Of a stretch of DNA of 64,000 nucleotides, positions 53,445-62,320 are shown piece by piece. The stretch is from Flavisolibacter nicotianae (lineage in GTDB: Bacteria > Bacteroidota > Bacteroidia > Chitinophagales > Chitinophagaceae). A program made the translations under genes and the position numbers. The stretch spans positions 45,564-109,563 of the forward strand of contig NZ_RBCI01000016.1 of assembly GCF_003628535.1 (NCBI RefSeq), in the 5' to 3' direction. The notes beneath the pieces were generated by a model. The model had not been told where the DNA came from. It did no database searches and was given only the letters and a program-made list of their open reading frames with translations. Each line of letters opens with the position of its first letter. The first letter of the stretch is position 1.

Positions 53445-56147
53445 ATGCCTGTCATTTTTATTGATAACATTTCCTACAACGTAAAGGCCGGCAAGAACCT
53501 GCTGGAGGCCAGTCTTGCGCTGGGTCTTGACCTGCCTTATTTCTGTTGGCACCCGGCGCTGGGCAGTGTAGGGGCTTGCCGCCAGTGTGCCGTCAAAGTC
53601 TTCAAAGATGAAAATGACCCGCAGGGACGATTGGTGATGAGTTGCATGGAAGAAGTGAAAGAAGGCTTGCGCTTTTCCATCAATGACAAAACTGCCACTG
53701 CATTCCGGGAGCAGGTGATCGAATGGCTGATGACCAACCATCCGCATGATTGCCCGGTGTGTGACGAAGGCGGCAGTTGTCACCTGCAGGACATGACCGT
53801 GATGACAGGACATGATTATCGACGGTATCGTTTTAAAAAACGCACCTATCGCAATCAATACCTGGGTCCTTTGGTGCATCATGAAATGAACCGCTGTATC
53901 CAGTGTTACCGATGTGTTCGGTATTACCGCGATTATGCCGGTGGCAAGGACCTTGATGTTTTCGCGGCGCATAACCATGTATATTTTGGAAGGGAAAGCG
54001 ATGGGGTATTAGAAAGCCCTTTCAGTGGTAACCTGGCCGAGGTTTGCCCGACCGGCGTTTTTACCGATAAAACGCTGAAAGAGCATTATACCCGGAAATG
54101 GGATTTGACCATGGCGCCTTCCGTGTGTCAGCATTGCAGCGTGGGTTGCAACACCATTGCCGGTGAACGTTACGGCTCATTGCGCTGCATTCAGAACCGG
54201 TACAACAGCGAGGTGAATGGGTATTTCCTCTGCGACCGTGGTCGTTACGGATATGAATTTGTGAACAGTGAAAATCGGGTCACGAAGCCTTTACTTCGCA
54301 ATCGTCCAATCGAAGCCGTAAGCGAACAGGAGTTAAACAATCATTTACAGGTAACACTTTCAACCGGATCCTTGATTGGCATCGGTTCGCCACGGGCTTC
54401 GATGGAAAGCAATTTTGCCCTTCGGCAACTGGTTGGTGTCGATAATTTTTACCAGGGCATTAGCGAAGACGAAGCCTACTTACTGCGCAAGATCATTGGT
54501 GTACTCAGTTCAGGTACGGTTCACAGTGCTTCGCTGAAAGAAATAGAACAGGCGGACGCCGTGCTGATTCTGGGCGAAGATATCTGGAACACGGCACCGC
54601 GGATGGCGCTGTCTGTTTTGCAGACTGTCAGGAAAATGGCTGCTGCCGATGCTACCCTGCAATTGAAATTGCCGCAATGGAATGATGCTGCTATCAAGGA
54701 ATTTGTGCAGCAGGAAAAAGGATTCCTTTGCAATATTACCCTGCTCAATTCACCGTTGGATGAAGTGGCAGCAAGTACACTGCGTATGGCTCCCGATGAT
54801 ATGGCACGCCTGGGTTTTGCAATAGTCAACCAGATGGATGCCTCGCAGCCAGCAGTGGACAATCCAGATGACAACCTTCTGTATCATGCAAAGTCTATTG
54901 CCGCAGTGCTGCAGGAGGCAAAGCGGCCGGTCATCATCAGCGGCGTTTCGGTTTGCAACGAAGGGGTAATCAATGCGGCGTACAATCTTGCCGCTTTCCT
55001 GACAAGTTCTGGCAAGTCTGCAGGGCTTTGTTATGTTGTACCCGAGTGCAACAGCATGGGTTTGGCCATGATGCAGGCGCCTTCATTTGACAAAGCTGTA
55101 CGACGAATCGAAGAGACAACAGATACCACCGTGATCCTCATTGAAAACGATCTTTATCGTTCGATCCCGTCAGAGGAAGTTGAGTATTTTTTCAAACGCT
55201 GTAAAAACCTGATCGTGCTTGATTCTCTCTTCCACCGGACGACGGAAAAAGCACAGGCGCTGATACCGGTTGCCAGTTTTGCCGAAGGCGATGGAACGAT
55301 CGTCAATTACGAAGGCCGTGCCCAGCGTTTCTACCAGGTCTTCATGCCTTCCAACCCGTTGATCAAAGAAACATGGCGATGGCTGAAAGAATTATCCCTG
55401 CTGCGCCTGCAAAAAAGCAACGGTCACAACCTACATCCCGACCAGTTGCTGGCTGAACTAGAAACCGCTTTGCCGCAGTTCAGCGGCATTAACCAAACCG
55501 CACCGGCACACAATTTCTCCATTCACGGTGAGCGGATACCACGGGAGCCGCACCGCTACAGCGGCCGCACAGCCATGCTGGCCAATCAACATGTCAGTGA
55601 GCCCAAGCCTTTGCAGGACGATGATTCGCCGCTTTCGTTTACCATGGAGGGTTATAAAGGGATTCCGCCGTCCAGCGCAGTTCCGTTCTTTTGGGCACCG
55701 GGATGGAACTCCGTACAAGCAGTCACCAGGTACCAGGAAGAGCCGGGCGGCTCTCTCAAGGGAGGCGATCCGGGGATCAAATTGTTTGACCTGAATGGGA
55801 AGCAGCCCACGTATTTTAAAGAACCACCCGAGGCCTTCCATACCAGGCAGGAAAAATGGTTGTTGCTCCCGCACTATCATGTATTGGGATCCGGAGAATT
55901 GAGCAGTTACACAAGGGCGCTGCAAGAGTTGTCACCGGCTCCGTATGCGATACTATCAGCAAACGATGCCAAACGGCTGGCATTGGCCGGTGGTGCCAAC
56001 ATCCGTTTGTCTGTTGCAGGTAAAAACTATACACTACCGGTTCAACTAAAAAAAGAATTGCCTGATGGGATTCTGCTGGTTACAGCAGGCTTGTTGGGTG
56101 CGGATTCCATGAATTGGAATTCATGGATAAAGGTGGAGAAGGTGTGA
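53445..56147 (+). CDS. nuoG: NADH:quinone oxidoreductase subunit G
   Basis: A 900-residue subunit of E. coli-like length. The [2Fe-2S] ligands are in CWHPALGSVGACRQCAVKVF and MSCMEEVKEG. The His/Cys3 cluster is HPHDCPVCDEGGSCHLQDM, and the next [4Fe-4S] ligands lie in NRCIQCYRCVRYYRDYAG and CPTGVFTD. The additional N7-type set is SVCQHCSVGCNTIAGERYG. The rest is a molybdopterin-oxidoreductase-like domain without catalytic Mo ligation. RYSGRTAMLANQHVSEPKPL near residue 700 recalls E. coli NuoG. It follows the SnoaL-like gene and precedes nuoH by 88 bp. Confidence 0.96.
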   Translation: MPVIFIDNISYNVKAGKNLLEASLALGLDLPYFCWHPALGSVGACRQCAVKVFKDENDPQGRLVMSCMEEVKEGLRFSINDKTATAFREQVIEWLMTNHPHDCPVCDEGGSCHLQDMTVMTGHDYRRYRFKKRTYRNQYLGPLVHHEMNRCIQCYRCVRYYRDYAGGKDLDVFAAHNHVYFGRESDGVLESPFSGNLAEVCPTGVFTDKTLKEHYTRKWDLTMAPSVCQHCSVGCNTIAGERYGSLRCIQNRYNSEVNGYFLCDRGRYGYEFVNSENRVTKPLLRNRPIEAVSEQELNNHLQVTLSTGSLIGIGSPRASMESNFALRQLVGVDNFYQGISEDEAYLLRKIIGVLSSGTVHSASLKEIEQADAVLILGEDIWNTAPRMALSVLQTVRKMAAADATLQLKLPQWNDAAIKEFVQQEKGFLCNITLLNSPLDEVAASTLRMAPDDMARLGFAIVNQMDASQPAVDNPDDNLLYHAKSIAAVLQEAKRPVIISGVSVCNEGVINAAYNLAAFLTSSGKSAGLCYVVPECNSMGLAMMQAPSFDKAVRRIEETTDTTVILIENDLYRSIPSEEVEYFFKRCKNLIVLDSLFHRTTEKAQALIPVASFAEGDGTIVNYEGRAQRFYQVFMPSNPLIKETWRWLKELSLLRLQKSNGHNLHPDQLLAELETALPQFSGINQTAPAHNFSIHGERIPREPHRYSGRTAMLANQHVSEPKPLQDDDSPLSFTMEGYKGIPPSSAVPFFWAPGWNSVQAVTRYQEEPGGSLKGGDPGIKLFDLNGKQPTYFKEPPEAFHTRQEKWLLLPHYHVLGSGELSSYTRALQELSPAPYAILSANDAKRLALAGGANIRLSVAGKNYTLPVQLKKELPDGILLVTAGLLGADSMNWNSWIKVEKV

Positions 56148-56207
56148 TGGGATAATGGTATAATGAGAAAATCCGAATAATGGCAAATGTGAAAATGGCT
56201 AAGCAGA

Positions 56208-56239
56208 ACTTGTGAACTCGTGAACCTGTGAACATGTGA
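56208..56239 (+). repeat. Four tandem 8-bp units before nuoH
   Basis: Four 8-bp units ACNNGTGA (ACTTGTGA, ACTCGTGA, ACCTGTGA, ACATGTGA) run through 56208-56239 and overlap the GTG candidate start of nuoH. The gap also holds imperfect ATGNGAAA-like units near 56160-56197. Confidence 0.85.
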
Positions 56240-57216
56240 ACTTTCAAATTCTGAAGCGTATGACAGTACTGCAACATGTCTTGATTGTTTTGGGTGTTTT
56301 GTTCGTGTTGCTGAACATCGCAGCCGGTCTTATCTGGGTAGAAAGAAGAATGCTGGCGATGTGGCAGGAGCGGCTTGGTCCCAACCGGGCAGGTCCCTTC
56401 GGCATCCTGATTGTGCTGGCTGATACGTTGAAGCTGTTTTTTAAGGAGGACTGGATTCCTCCCTTTGCCGATAAATGGATTTTTATTACGGCACCGGCGA
56501 TTGTGGTGGCCAGTGTGCTCATGGGCTTTGTGATCATTCCGTTTACACCCACGATCATTGTTGCGGACCTCAATGTCGGGCTGCTTTTTTTTCTGGCCAT
56601 GTCTTCACTTGGCGTGTACAGCATTGTGTTGGGGGGCTGGGCTTCCAATAACAAATATTCTTTGCTCGGTGCTTTGCGTGGCGCCTCACAGATGATTGCG
56701 TATGAGGTTTTCATGGGACTTAGCCTCATGGGTGTGGTGATGATGACCGGTTCTTTCAAACTAAGTGATATTGTCATGGCGCAAAAAAATATGTGGTTCA
56801 TCGTCACACAGCCCCTTGGCGCCATCATCTTTTTTATTGCCGGAATTGCCGAAACACACCGCCTGCCATTTGATATTCCCGAGGCAGAAAGCGAATTGAT
56901 TGCGGGGTATCATGCGGAGTATTCAGGGATGAAGTTCGGTATGTTCTTCATCGGCGAATACCTGGGCATTACCCTCATTTCGGCCATGATGGCAACGATG
57001 TTTTTTGGCGGCTACCTGGGTCCGGCCTTTTTGCCGCCCTGGGCCTGGTTCTTTTTGAAAACGTTTGCTTTTATTCTGTTTTTTATCCTATTAAGGGCTT
57101 CGCTTCCCCGGCCGCGGTATGATCAATTGATGGAGACAGGATGGAAGGTGCTGTTGCCCCTGGTGCTGTTGAACATCCTGGTCACTGGTGCTGTATTGCT
57201 GTGGTTGAAAGGATAA
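56236..57216 (+). CDS. nuoH: NADH:quinone oxidoreductase subunit H
   Basis: A 326-residue membrane subunit with about eight helices. It holds IWVERRMLAMWQERLGPNRA and the loop IAETHRLPFDIPEAESELIA (typical EETHRxPFDxxEAESELV pattern), followed by GYHAEYSGMKFGMFFIGEYL. It forms part of the quinone chamber. The GTG start at 56236 lies in the 8-bp repeat array; ATG 56260 (MTVLQHV) is an equally likely start and would give 318 residues. Confidence 0.95.
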   Translation: MNFQILKRMTVLQHVLIVLGVLFVLLNIAAGLIWVERRMLAMWQERLGPNRAGPFGILIVLADTLKLFFKEDWIPPFADKWIFITAPAIVVASVLMGFVIIPFTPTIIVADLNVGLLFFLAMSSLGVYSIVLGGWASNNKYSLLGALRGASQMIAYEVFMGLSLMGVVMMTGSFKLSDIVMAQKNMWFIVTQPLGAIIFFIAGIAETHRLPFDIPEAESELIAGYHAEYSGMKFGMFFIGEYLGITLISAMMATMFFGGYLGPAFLPPWAWFFLKTFAFILFFILLRASLPRPRYDQLMETGWKVLLPLVLLNILVTGAVLLWLKG

Positions 57217-57302
57217 GGATGGACCAGAGAAGCCAATCGAATGTGTATTCTGTGAAGAGGTTTGACCATTCCATAAAATAAATCTTCGGAGGTAGAGTTA
57301 CT

Positions 57303-57818
57303 ATGTTCAGTCATCTGCGAACCATCTGGTTAACGTTTTTGCATCTTTTTAAAAAGAAAGTGACAATCGAGTATCCGGAAGAAAAGGTAAAGCTGCGCCC
57401 CCGCTGGCGTGGCCGGATTGTTCTGACGAAAGATCCCGACGGCGATGAACGCTGCGTGGGTTGCTATCTCTGTGCGGCTGCCTGCCCGGTCGATTGCATT
57501 GCCCTGCAGGCCACGGAAGACGAGAACGGCCGCCGCTATCCTGAATTTTTCCGGATCAATTTTTCGCGTTGCATTTTTTGCGGCTATTGTGAAGAGGCTT
57601 GTCCCACATACGCCATTCAGCTGATCCCGGATTTTGAAATGGGCGAGTACAAACGGCAGAACCTGGTCTTTGAAAAAGAAGATTTGCTGATCGACAGCGA
57701 AGGAAAATACCCCGGCTATAACTATTACAAAGTAGCCGGAATTGCAGCGGGTGTAAAAGCTAAAGGCGGCGGAGAGACAGAAGAAGCACCGGTGGATATC
57801 CATAGTTTGTTGCCCTGA
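57303..57818 (+). CDS. nuoI: NADH:quinone oxidoreductase subunit I
   Basis: A 171-residue 23-kDa-type subunit with two [4Fe-4S] clusters (N6a, N6b): [20 protein letters not shown] and [20 protein letters not shown]. The blocks [16 protein letters not shown] and [20 protein letters not shown] are strikingly like E. coli NuoI. It passes electrons from NuoG to NuoB. It lies 86 bp after nuoH. Confidence 0.96.
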   Translation: MFSHLRTIWLTFLHLFKKKVTIEYPEEKVKLRPRWRGRIVLTKDPDGDERCVGCYLCAAACPVDCIALQATEDENGRRYPEFFRINFSRCIFCGYCEEACPTYAIQLIPDFEMGEYKRQNLVFEKEDLLIDSEGKYPGYNYYKVAGIAAGVKAKGGGETEEAPVDIHSLLP

Positions 57819-57857
57819 GCGAAGGTTCGTTTTCTGTTACGAATTGAATTGAAGCAC

Positions 57858-58481
57858 ATGCCAGTTTTGTTTTATATCGCATCAGTTGTGGCCATCATTT
57901 CAACATTGATGGTCATCACCCGTTACCAGCCTATCCATGCCTTATTGTATCTGGTTGTCTCTTTCCTGGCAATGGCGATGATTTTCCTCTCGCTGGGTGC
58001 GCCCTTTGTTGCGATCCTTGAAATCATTTTGTACGCCGGGGCAATCATTGTGCTCCTGATTTTCGTGGTGATGATGTTGAATCTTGGCAAGGATACAGCG
58101 CTGCAGGAAAGGCAATGGCTGCAACCGAAAACCTGGGTCGGACCCTCCATTCTTTGTCTTGTATTACTGACAGAATTGGTGATTTTATTGTTCCGAAGTC
58201 CGGAGGTGCCCATGCAGGTGAAGCCTGTGCCGATGCGAGCAGTTTCGATTGCCTTGTACAAAGAATATGTGATTGCCGTTGAACTCGCGGGCTTTCTTCT
58301 TATGGCTGGTATCGTCGGTGCGGCACACATCAGTAAGCACAGGAAAAAGCATCTGCACCGTTTCCTGCAGGAGGAAGCGAAAGGGCCGCAGCGAAGAGCT
58401 GAAAAGCTGACTATGATCCGGGAAAAAGAATCAACCGAAGCGGTTCTGCCAGCAGAAAAAAAGCCGGTAAAGAAAACATGA
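57858..58481 (+). CDS. nuoJ: NADH:quinone oxidoreductase subunit J
   Basis: A 207-residue membrane subunit with five helices: FYIASVVAIISTLMVITRYQ, HALLYLVVSFLAMAMIFLSL and LEIILYAGAIIVLLIFVVMM (the conserved third helix with its pi-bulge region), VGPSILCLVLLTELVILLF, and ELAGFLLMAGIVGAAHI. The polar, Lys-rich C-terminal tail is longer than usual. ATG 57858 is chosen over TTG 57849. Confidence 0.94.
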   Translation: MPVLFYIASVVAIISTLMVITRYQPIHALLYLVVSFLAMAMIFLSLGAPFVAILEIILYAGAIIVLLIFVVMMLNLGKDTALQERQWLQPKTWVGPSILCLVLLTELVILLFRSPEVPMQVKPVPMRAVSIALYKEYVIAVELAGFLLMAGIVGAAHISKHRKKHLHRFLQEEAKGPQRRAEKLTMIREKESTEAVLPAEKKPVKKT

Positions 58482-58538
58482 GCCGAAGATGGTTGGTGAA
58501 ACGGACCACCATCACATGACTGTATTAAAAGAAACCGT

Positions 58539-58856
58539 ATGCCATTTAATTCGCAAACTGTTTTGATTGTTGCCGCCATCCTTTTTGCACTGGGGCTGGT
58601 TGGCGTGCTCACCCGGAAGAACATCATCTTCATTCTGATCTCGGTTGAGATCATGTTGAACGCGGCGGGACTGGCCTTTGTAGCCGCCGGTATGCGGTGG
58701 GGCCAACCCGACGGACAGATCATGTTTTTGTTTGTGCTGGCCATGGCGGCGGCAGAAGTATCTGTGGGCCTTGCCCTGGTGCTGCAGGCCCATCACCAAT
58801 ACCGGTCGCTGGATATCGACCAGATGAAAGCGTTGAAAGATGAGGTGCCGGGATGA
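58539..58856 (+). CDS. nuoK: NADH:quinone oxidoreductase subunit K
   Basis: A 105-residue membrane subunit with three helices and the conserved glutamates in FILISVEIMLNAAGLAFVAA and FLFVLAMAAAEVSVGLALVL, which form part of the proton path. The C-terminal YRSLDIDQMKALKDEVPG ends 60 bp before the nuoL start. Confidence 0.95.
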   Translation: MPFNSQTVLIVAAILFALGLVGVLTRKNIIFILISVEIMLNAAGLAFVAAGMRWGQPDGQIMFLFVLAMAAAEVSVGLALVLQAHHQYRSLDIDQMKALKDEVPG

Positions 58857-58916
58857 TGAATGTTGTTGCCAAAGAACAAGCGGCAGGCTTTTAATGGGAT
58901 CTTTAAACAATGCTGT

Positions 58917-60806
58917 ATGAACAACCTGATTGCCTTGATTCCTGCTTTTCCCTTCCTGGGGTTTTTGCTCCTGTTTCTCATCGGCAGGCAATTGCCAAAA
59001 CCGTTCATTGCATGGATTGGGGCCGGGACTGTTTGTGCAGCGGCCGTCCTGGTGCTTTTGCTGGGTATCCAATTTTTACAGGCACCTCCGGCGGATGGCG
59101 CGTATACACAAACGCTCTGGCAGTGGCTCAGCACAGGTCATTTTTCCTGTGCATTCCGTTTCCGGATCGATGCGCTTTCGCTGGTCTTTGTTTTTGTGAT
59201 CACGTTTGTGGGAGCCCTCATTCACCTCTACTCGGTTGCATTTATGAAGGAAGACAGGGATTATGCCCGCTTTTTTGCCAGCATGAATCTTTTTGTTTTT
59301 GCCATGCTCGTACTGGTGATGGCCGATAATCTCCTGCTGCTTTACCTCGGGTGGGAAGGCGTTGGCCTGTGCAGTTACCTGTTGATTGGCTTTTGGTACG
59401 AAACGCCGGCCAATTGCCGGGCGGCCAACAAGGCGTTTTACATTACCCGTATCGGCGATACGGCGATGGCGATCGGGCTATTCCTGTTGTTCAAAGAACT
59501 CGGCACGCTAACCATTCCTGACATCCTCAATGCTTCACCTACTCATTTTCAGCAAGGCGCATCAAACACTACGCTCATTGCCTTATTGCTTCTGGCCGGT
59601 GGCATGGGCAAGTCGGCCCAATTGCCGTTACAAACCTGGTTGCCTGATGCCATGGCCGGTCCTTCTCCGGTGAGTGCCCTGATTCATGCTGCCACGATGG
59701 TGACGGCCGGTGTGTACCTGATTGCACGAATGCATGTGGTTTTCCAGTTATCACCCTTGGCCATGGCGGCAACCGCTGTGGTGGGAGGCCTTACTTTGCT
59801 TGTCGCCGGGTTTAGCGCCATGGTGCAGACAGACATCAAACGCATTCTTGCCTATTCCACCATCAGCCAGATCGGTTATATGTTCCTGGCTTTGGGAGTG
59901 GGGGCATGGAGTGCAGCCATCTTTCATTTCTTTACCCATGCCTTTTTTAAAGCCCTGCTTTTTTTGGCTGCCGGCGTAGTCATTGAATCACTGCACCACG
60001 AACACAATATTTTCCGGATGGGAGGATTGAAAAACCGGCTGCCGCTTGTTTTTAAAACTTTTCTTGCCGGGGCTGCGGCCCTGGCAGCACTGCCTTTTGT
60101 CAGTTCAGGCTTTTACAGCAAGGATCAGATCTTATGGTATACATGGAGCGCCGGAGGAGGAAGTCCTGTGCTCTGGATGCTTGGAATCAGTGGCGCTTTG
60201 ATCACGGCTTTTTATACAGCCCGTTTAGTTATTGTTGTTTTCTACGGTGAAATGAAAACGCCGGTCAGCACTTATCCGGCCAAGCTGATGACGGTGCCAT
60301 TGGTGATCCTTGCGGTTTTAAGCGTTGTTGCCGGATTTGTTGAATGGCCGCACAACATCCTGCATCTGTCTTTGTTTTCTGAGCTAGTGCAAAAGGTTTT
60401 GCCCGCAACAATCCTGCGGACAGGCATACCGTCTGAAATCGTTTTCCAGGGAATCGCCATTCTGCTTACATTGACAGGTATCTATTCCGGTTACTATTTG
60501 TATTACCGCAACACGCATGTCATCGGGCAATGGCAACAAAAACCGGCATTTGTTGCCGTTCGCAACTTTTTCTTCAGCGGCTGGGGTTTCGACAGGTTAT
60601 ACAATACGGTCTTTGTAAAACCCTTTGTGTGGATGACGGACCTGAATAAAACGGATTTCTTTGATCAAATCAACAAAGGACTTGCATCCGGCAGCCGCCA
60701 GCTCAACCGGTGGTTTTCTTATTCTCAAAATGGATCGCTTCGCTGGTACGTGGCTGGTGTGCTGGTTGGTGTTTTGTTCATTTTAACCTTACAATTGTTT
60801 GTATGA
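58917..60806 (+). CDS. nuoL: NADH:quinone oxidoreductase subunit L
   Basis: A 629-residue antiporter-like subunit. Key blocks are LLLLYLGWEGVGLCSYLLIG (conserved Glu), AANKAFYITRIGDTAMAIGL, GGMGKSAQLPLQTWLPDAMA (Lys) and GPSPVSALIHAATMVTAGVY. The C-terminal part has the long lateral helix (FDQINKGLASGSRQLNRWFS) and a last anchor helix. The ATG at 58917 (MNNLIALIPAFP) matches the family start; the frame is open to 58860. Its TGA overlaps the nuoM ATG. Confidence 0.95.
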   Translation: MNNLIALIPAFPFLGFLLLFLIGRQLPKPFIAWIGAGTVCAAAVLVLLLGIQFLQAPPADGAYTQTLWQWLSTGHFSCAFRFRIDALSLVFVFVITFVGALIHLYSVAFMKEDRDYARFFASMNLFVFAMLVLVMADNLLLLYLGWEGVGLCSYLLIGFWYETPANCRAANKAFYITRIGDTAMAIGLFLLFKELGTLTIPDILNASPTHFQQGASNTTLIALLLLAGGMGKSAQLPLQTWLPDAMAGPSPVSALIHAATMVTAGVYLIARMHVVFQLSPLAMAATAVVGGLTLLVAGFSAMVQTDIKRILAYSTISQIGYMFLALGVGAWSAAIFHFFTHAFFKALLFLAAGVVIESLHHEHNIFRMGGLKNRLPLVFKTFLAGAAALAALPFVSSGFYSKDQILWYTWSAGGGSPVLWMLGISGALITAFYTARLVIVVFYGEMKTPVSTYPAKLMTVPLVILAVLSVVAGFVEWPHNILHLSLFSELVQKVLPATILRTGIPSEIVFQGIAILLTLTGIYSGYYLYYRNTHVIGQWQQKPAFVAVRNFFFSGWGFDRLYNTVFVKPFVWMTDLNKTDFFDQINKGLASGSRQLNRWFSYSQNGSLRWYVAGVLVGVLFILTLQLFV

Positions 60807-62290
60807 TATTGGTTGTCATGATAAGCATCCTGCTGGTCGCCGGTTTCTTCTGCTGGCTGCTGGCGCAATGGAATGTTTCGATGGTGAAATGGATCTCCCT
60901 GTCTGCTGTGGCGATTGATTTTCTTCTTACCTGTTTCATTTTATGGCAACACTCCGTGACACCGCTCCTGAACAGCCCGGCATGGCTAGTTGAATACAGG
61001 GCGGACTGGATTCCTTCTTTTGGAATCAGCTTTCACCTGGCTGCTGACGGTTTGAGCCTCCTCCTGTTGCTGCTTTGTTTTTTCCTGGGCCTACTCGCTG
61101 TGGCCTGTTCCTGGAACGAGATCCATCAACGGACAGGATTTTATTATTTCAACCTGTTGTGGACACTGGCCGGAATTGCCGGTGTGTTTGTGGCGCTTGA
61201 TCTCTTCCTGTTTTATTTTTTCTGGGAAGTGATGCTGGTGCCCATGTATTTCCTGATCGCCATCTGGGGCGACAATAACCGGCGGTATGCGGCGTACAAA
61301 TTTTTCATTTTCACACAAGCCGGCGGTCTGCTGATGCTCCTCGCAATTCTGGCTTTGTATTTTATTCACGGTGCACAAACCGGCACCTATTCGTATGACT
61401 ATTTTAGCCTGCTTTCCACCACACTTTCACCTACGGCTTCACGCTGGATCATGATGGGCTTTTTGCTTGCCTTTGTCATCAAACTGCCGGCGGTGCCGTT
61501 TCACAACTGGCTGCCGGATGCGCACAGCGAGGCGCCCACTGCGGGAAGCCTGATCCTGGCCGGCCTGTTGTTAAAGACAGGAGCGTATGGTATCATCCGT
61601 TTTGTGGTGCCTCTTTTCCCACAGGCTGCAGCCGCGATAGCAGGATGGGCCATGCTGTTTGGTGTCATTGGCATTGTTTATGGCGCCCTGATGGCGTTTG
61701 CGCAAACGGATATAAAGCGGCTGATTGCTTACACGTCCGTTAGTCACATGGGTTTTGTTTTGCTGGGAATTTTTTCATTCCGTGAGATAGCCCTGCAAGG
61801 TGTGGTGATGCAGATGATCACCCATGGCATCAGCACCGGCGCCCTGTTTCTGTTGGCGGGTATGCTAAAGGAGCGGCTGCATACGAGGGATATCGCACAA
61901 ATGGGTGGCTTGTGGACGTCGATGCCGGCCATGGGTGGTATGGCCCTTGTGTTTGTGATGGCTTCCCTGGGGTTGCCTCTGCTCGGGAACTTCATTGGCG
62001 AATTTCTCGTGCTGCTGGGTGCCTTTCCGGCAAACGGTCCGTTAGCCATCATTGCAACACTTGGATTTGTTTTCTCCGCCTTGTATTCGCTTCGCCTTAT
62101 GCAGCGGGTCTTTTTGGGCCCGTTGACAATTGAAACGCCATTGCGGGATCTGAATGCCAGGGAATTGGCCACCATGATTGCCTTGGTCATCAGTATTGTG
62201 CTGTTAGGGATCTACCCGCAGCCCGTACTGGACCTGGTAAGGCCAACAGTGATGCAACTGGTTGAAGGAGCTTCCGTGGCGACGCGTTAA
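60803..62290 (+). CDS. nuoM: NADH:quinone oxidoreductase subunit M
   Basis: A 495-residue antiporter-like subunit with about 14 helices: LFYFFWEVMLVPMYFLIAIW (conserved Glu), RRYAAYKFFIFTQAGGLLML, KLPAVPFHNWLPDAHSEAPT (Lys) and AGSLILAGLLLKTGAYGIIR. The start is the ATG at 60803, overlapping the nuoL TGA as ATGA, which indicates translational coupling; the frame stays open upstream inside nuoL. Confidence 0.95.
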   Translation: MILVVMISILLVAGFFCWLLAQWNVSMVKWISLSAVAIDFLLTCFILWQHSVTPLLNSPAWLVEYRADWIPSFGISFHLAADGLSLLLLLLCFFLGLLAVACSWNEIHQRTGFYYFNLLWTLAGIAGVFVALDLFLFYFFWEVMLVPMYFLIAIWGDNNRRYAAYKFFIFTQAGGLLMLLAILALYFIHGAQTGTYSYDYFSLLSTTLSPTASRWIMMGFLLAFVIKLPAVPFHNWLPDAHSEAPTAGSLILAGLLLKTGAYGIIRFVVPLFPQAAAAIAGWAMLFGVIGIVYGALMAFAQTDIKRLIAYTSVSHMGFVLLGIFSFREIALQGVVMQMITHGISTGALFLLAGMLKERLHTRDIAQMGGLWTSMPAMGGMALVFVMASLGLPLLGNFIGEFLVLLGAFPANGPLAIIATLGFVFSALYSLRLMQRVFLGPLTIETPLRDLNARELATMIALVISIVLLGIYPQPVLDLVRPTVMQLVEGASVATR

Positions 62291-62320
62291 GGACACATTT
62301 GTTTTATTAAATCGGTCAAT

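Noticed and set aside
56236..56260. Phase-variable switching of nuoH by the 8-bp units
   Set aside because: Kept only as a possibility in the findings. The conserved protein starts well after the array, and ATG 56260 can serve as start independent of unit number.
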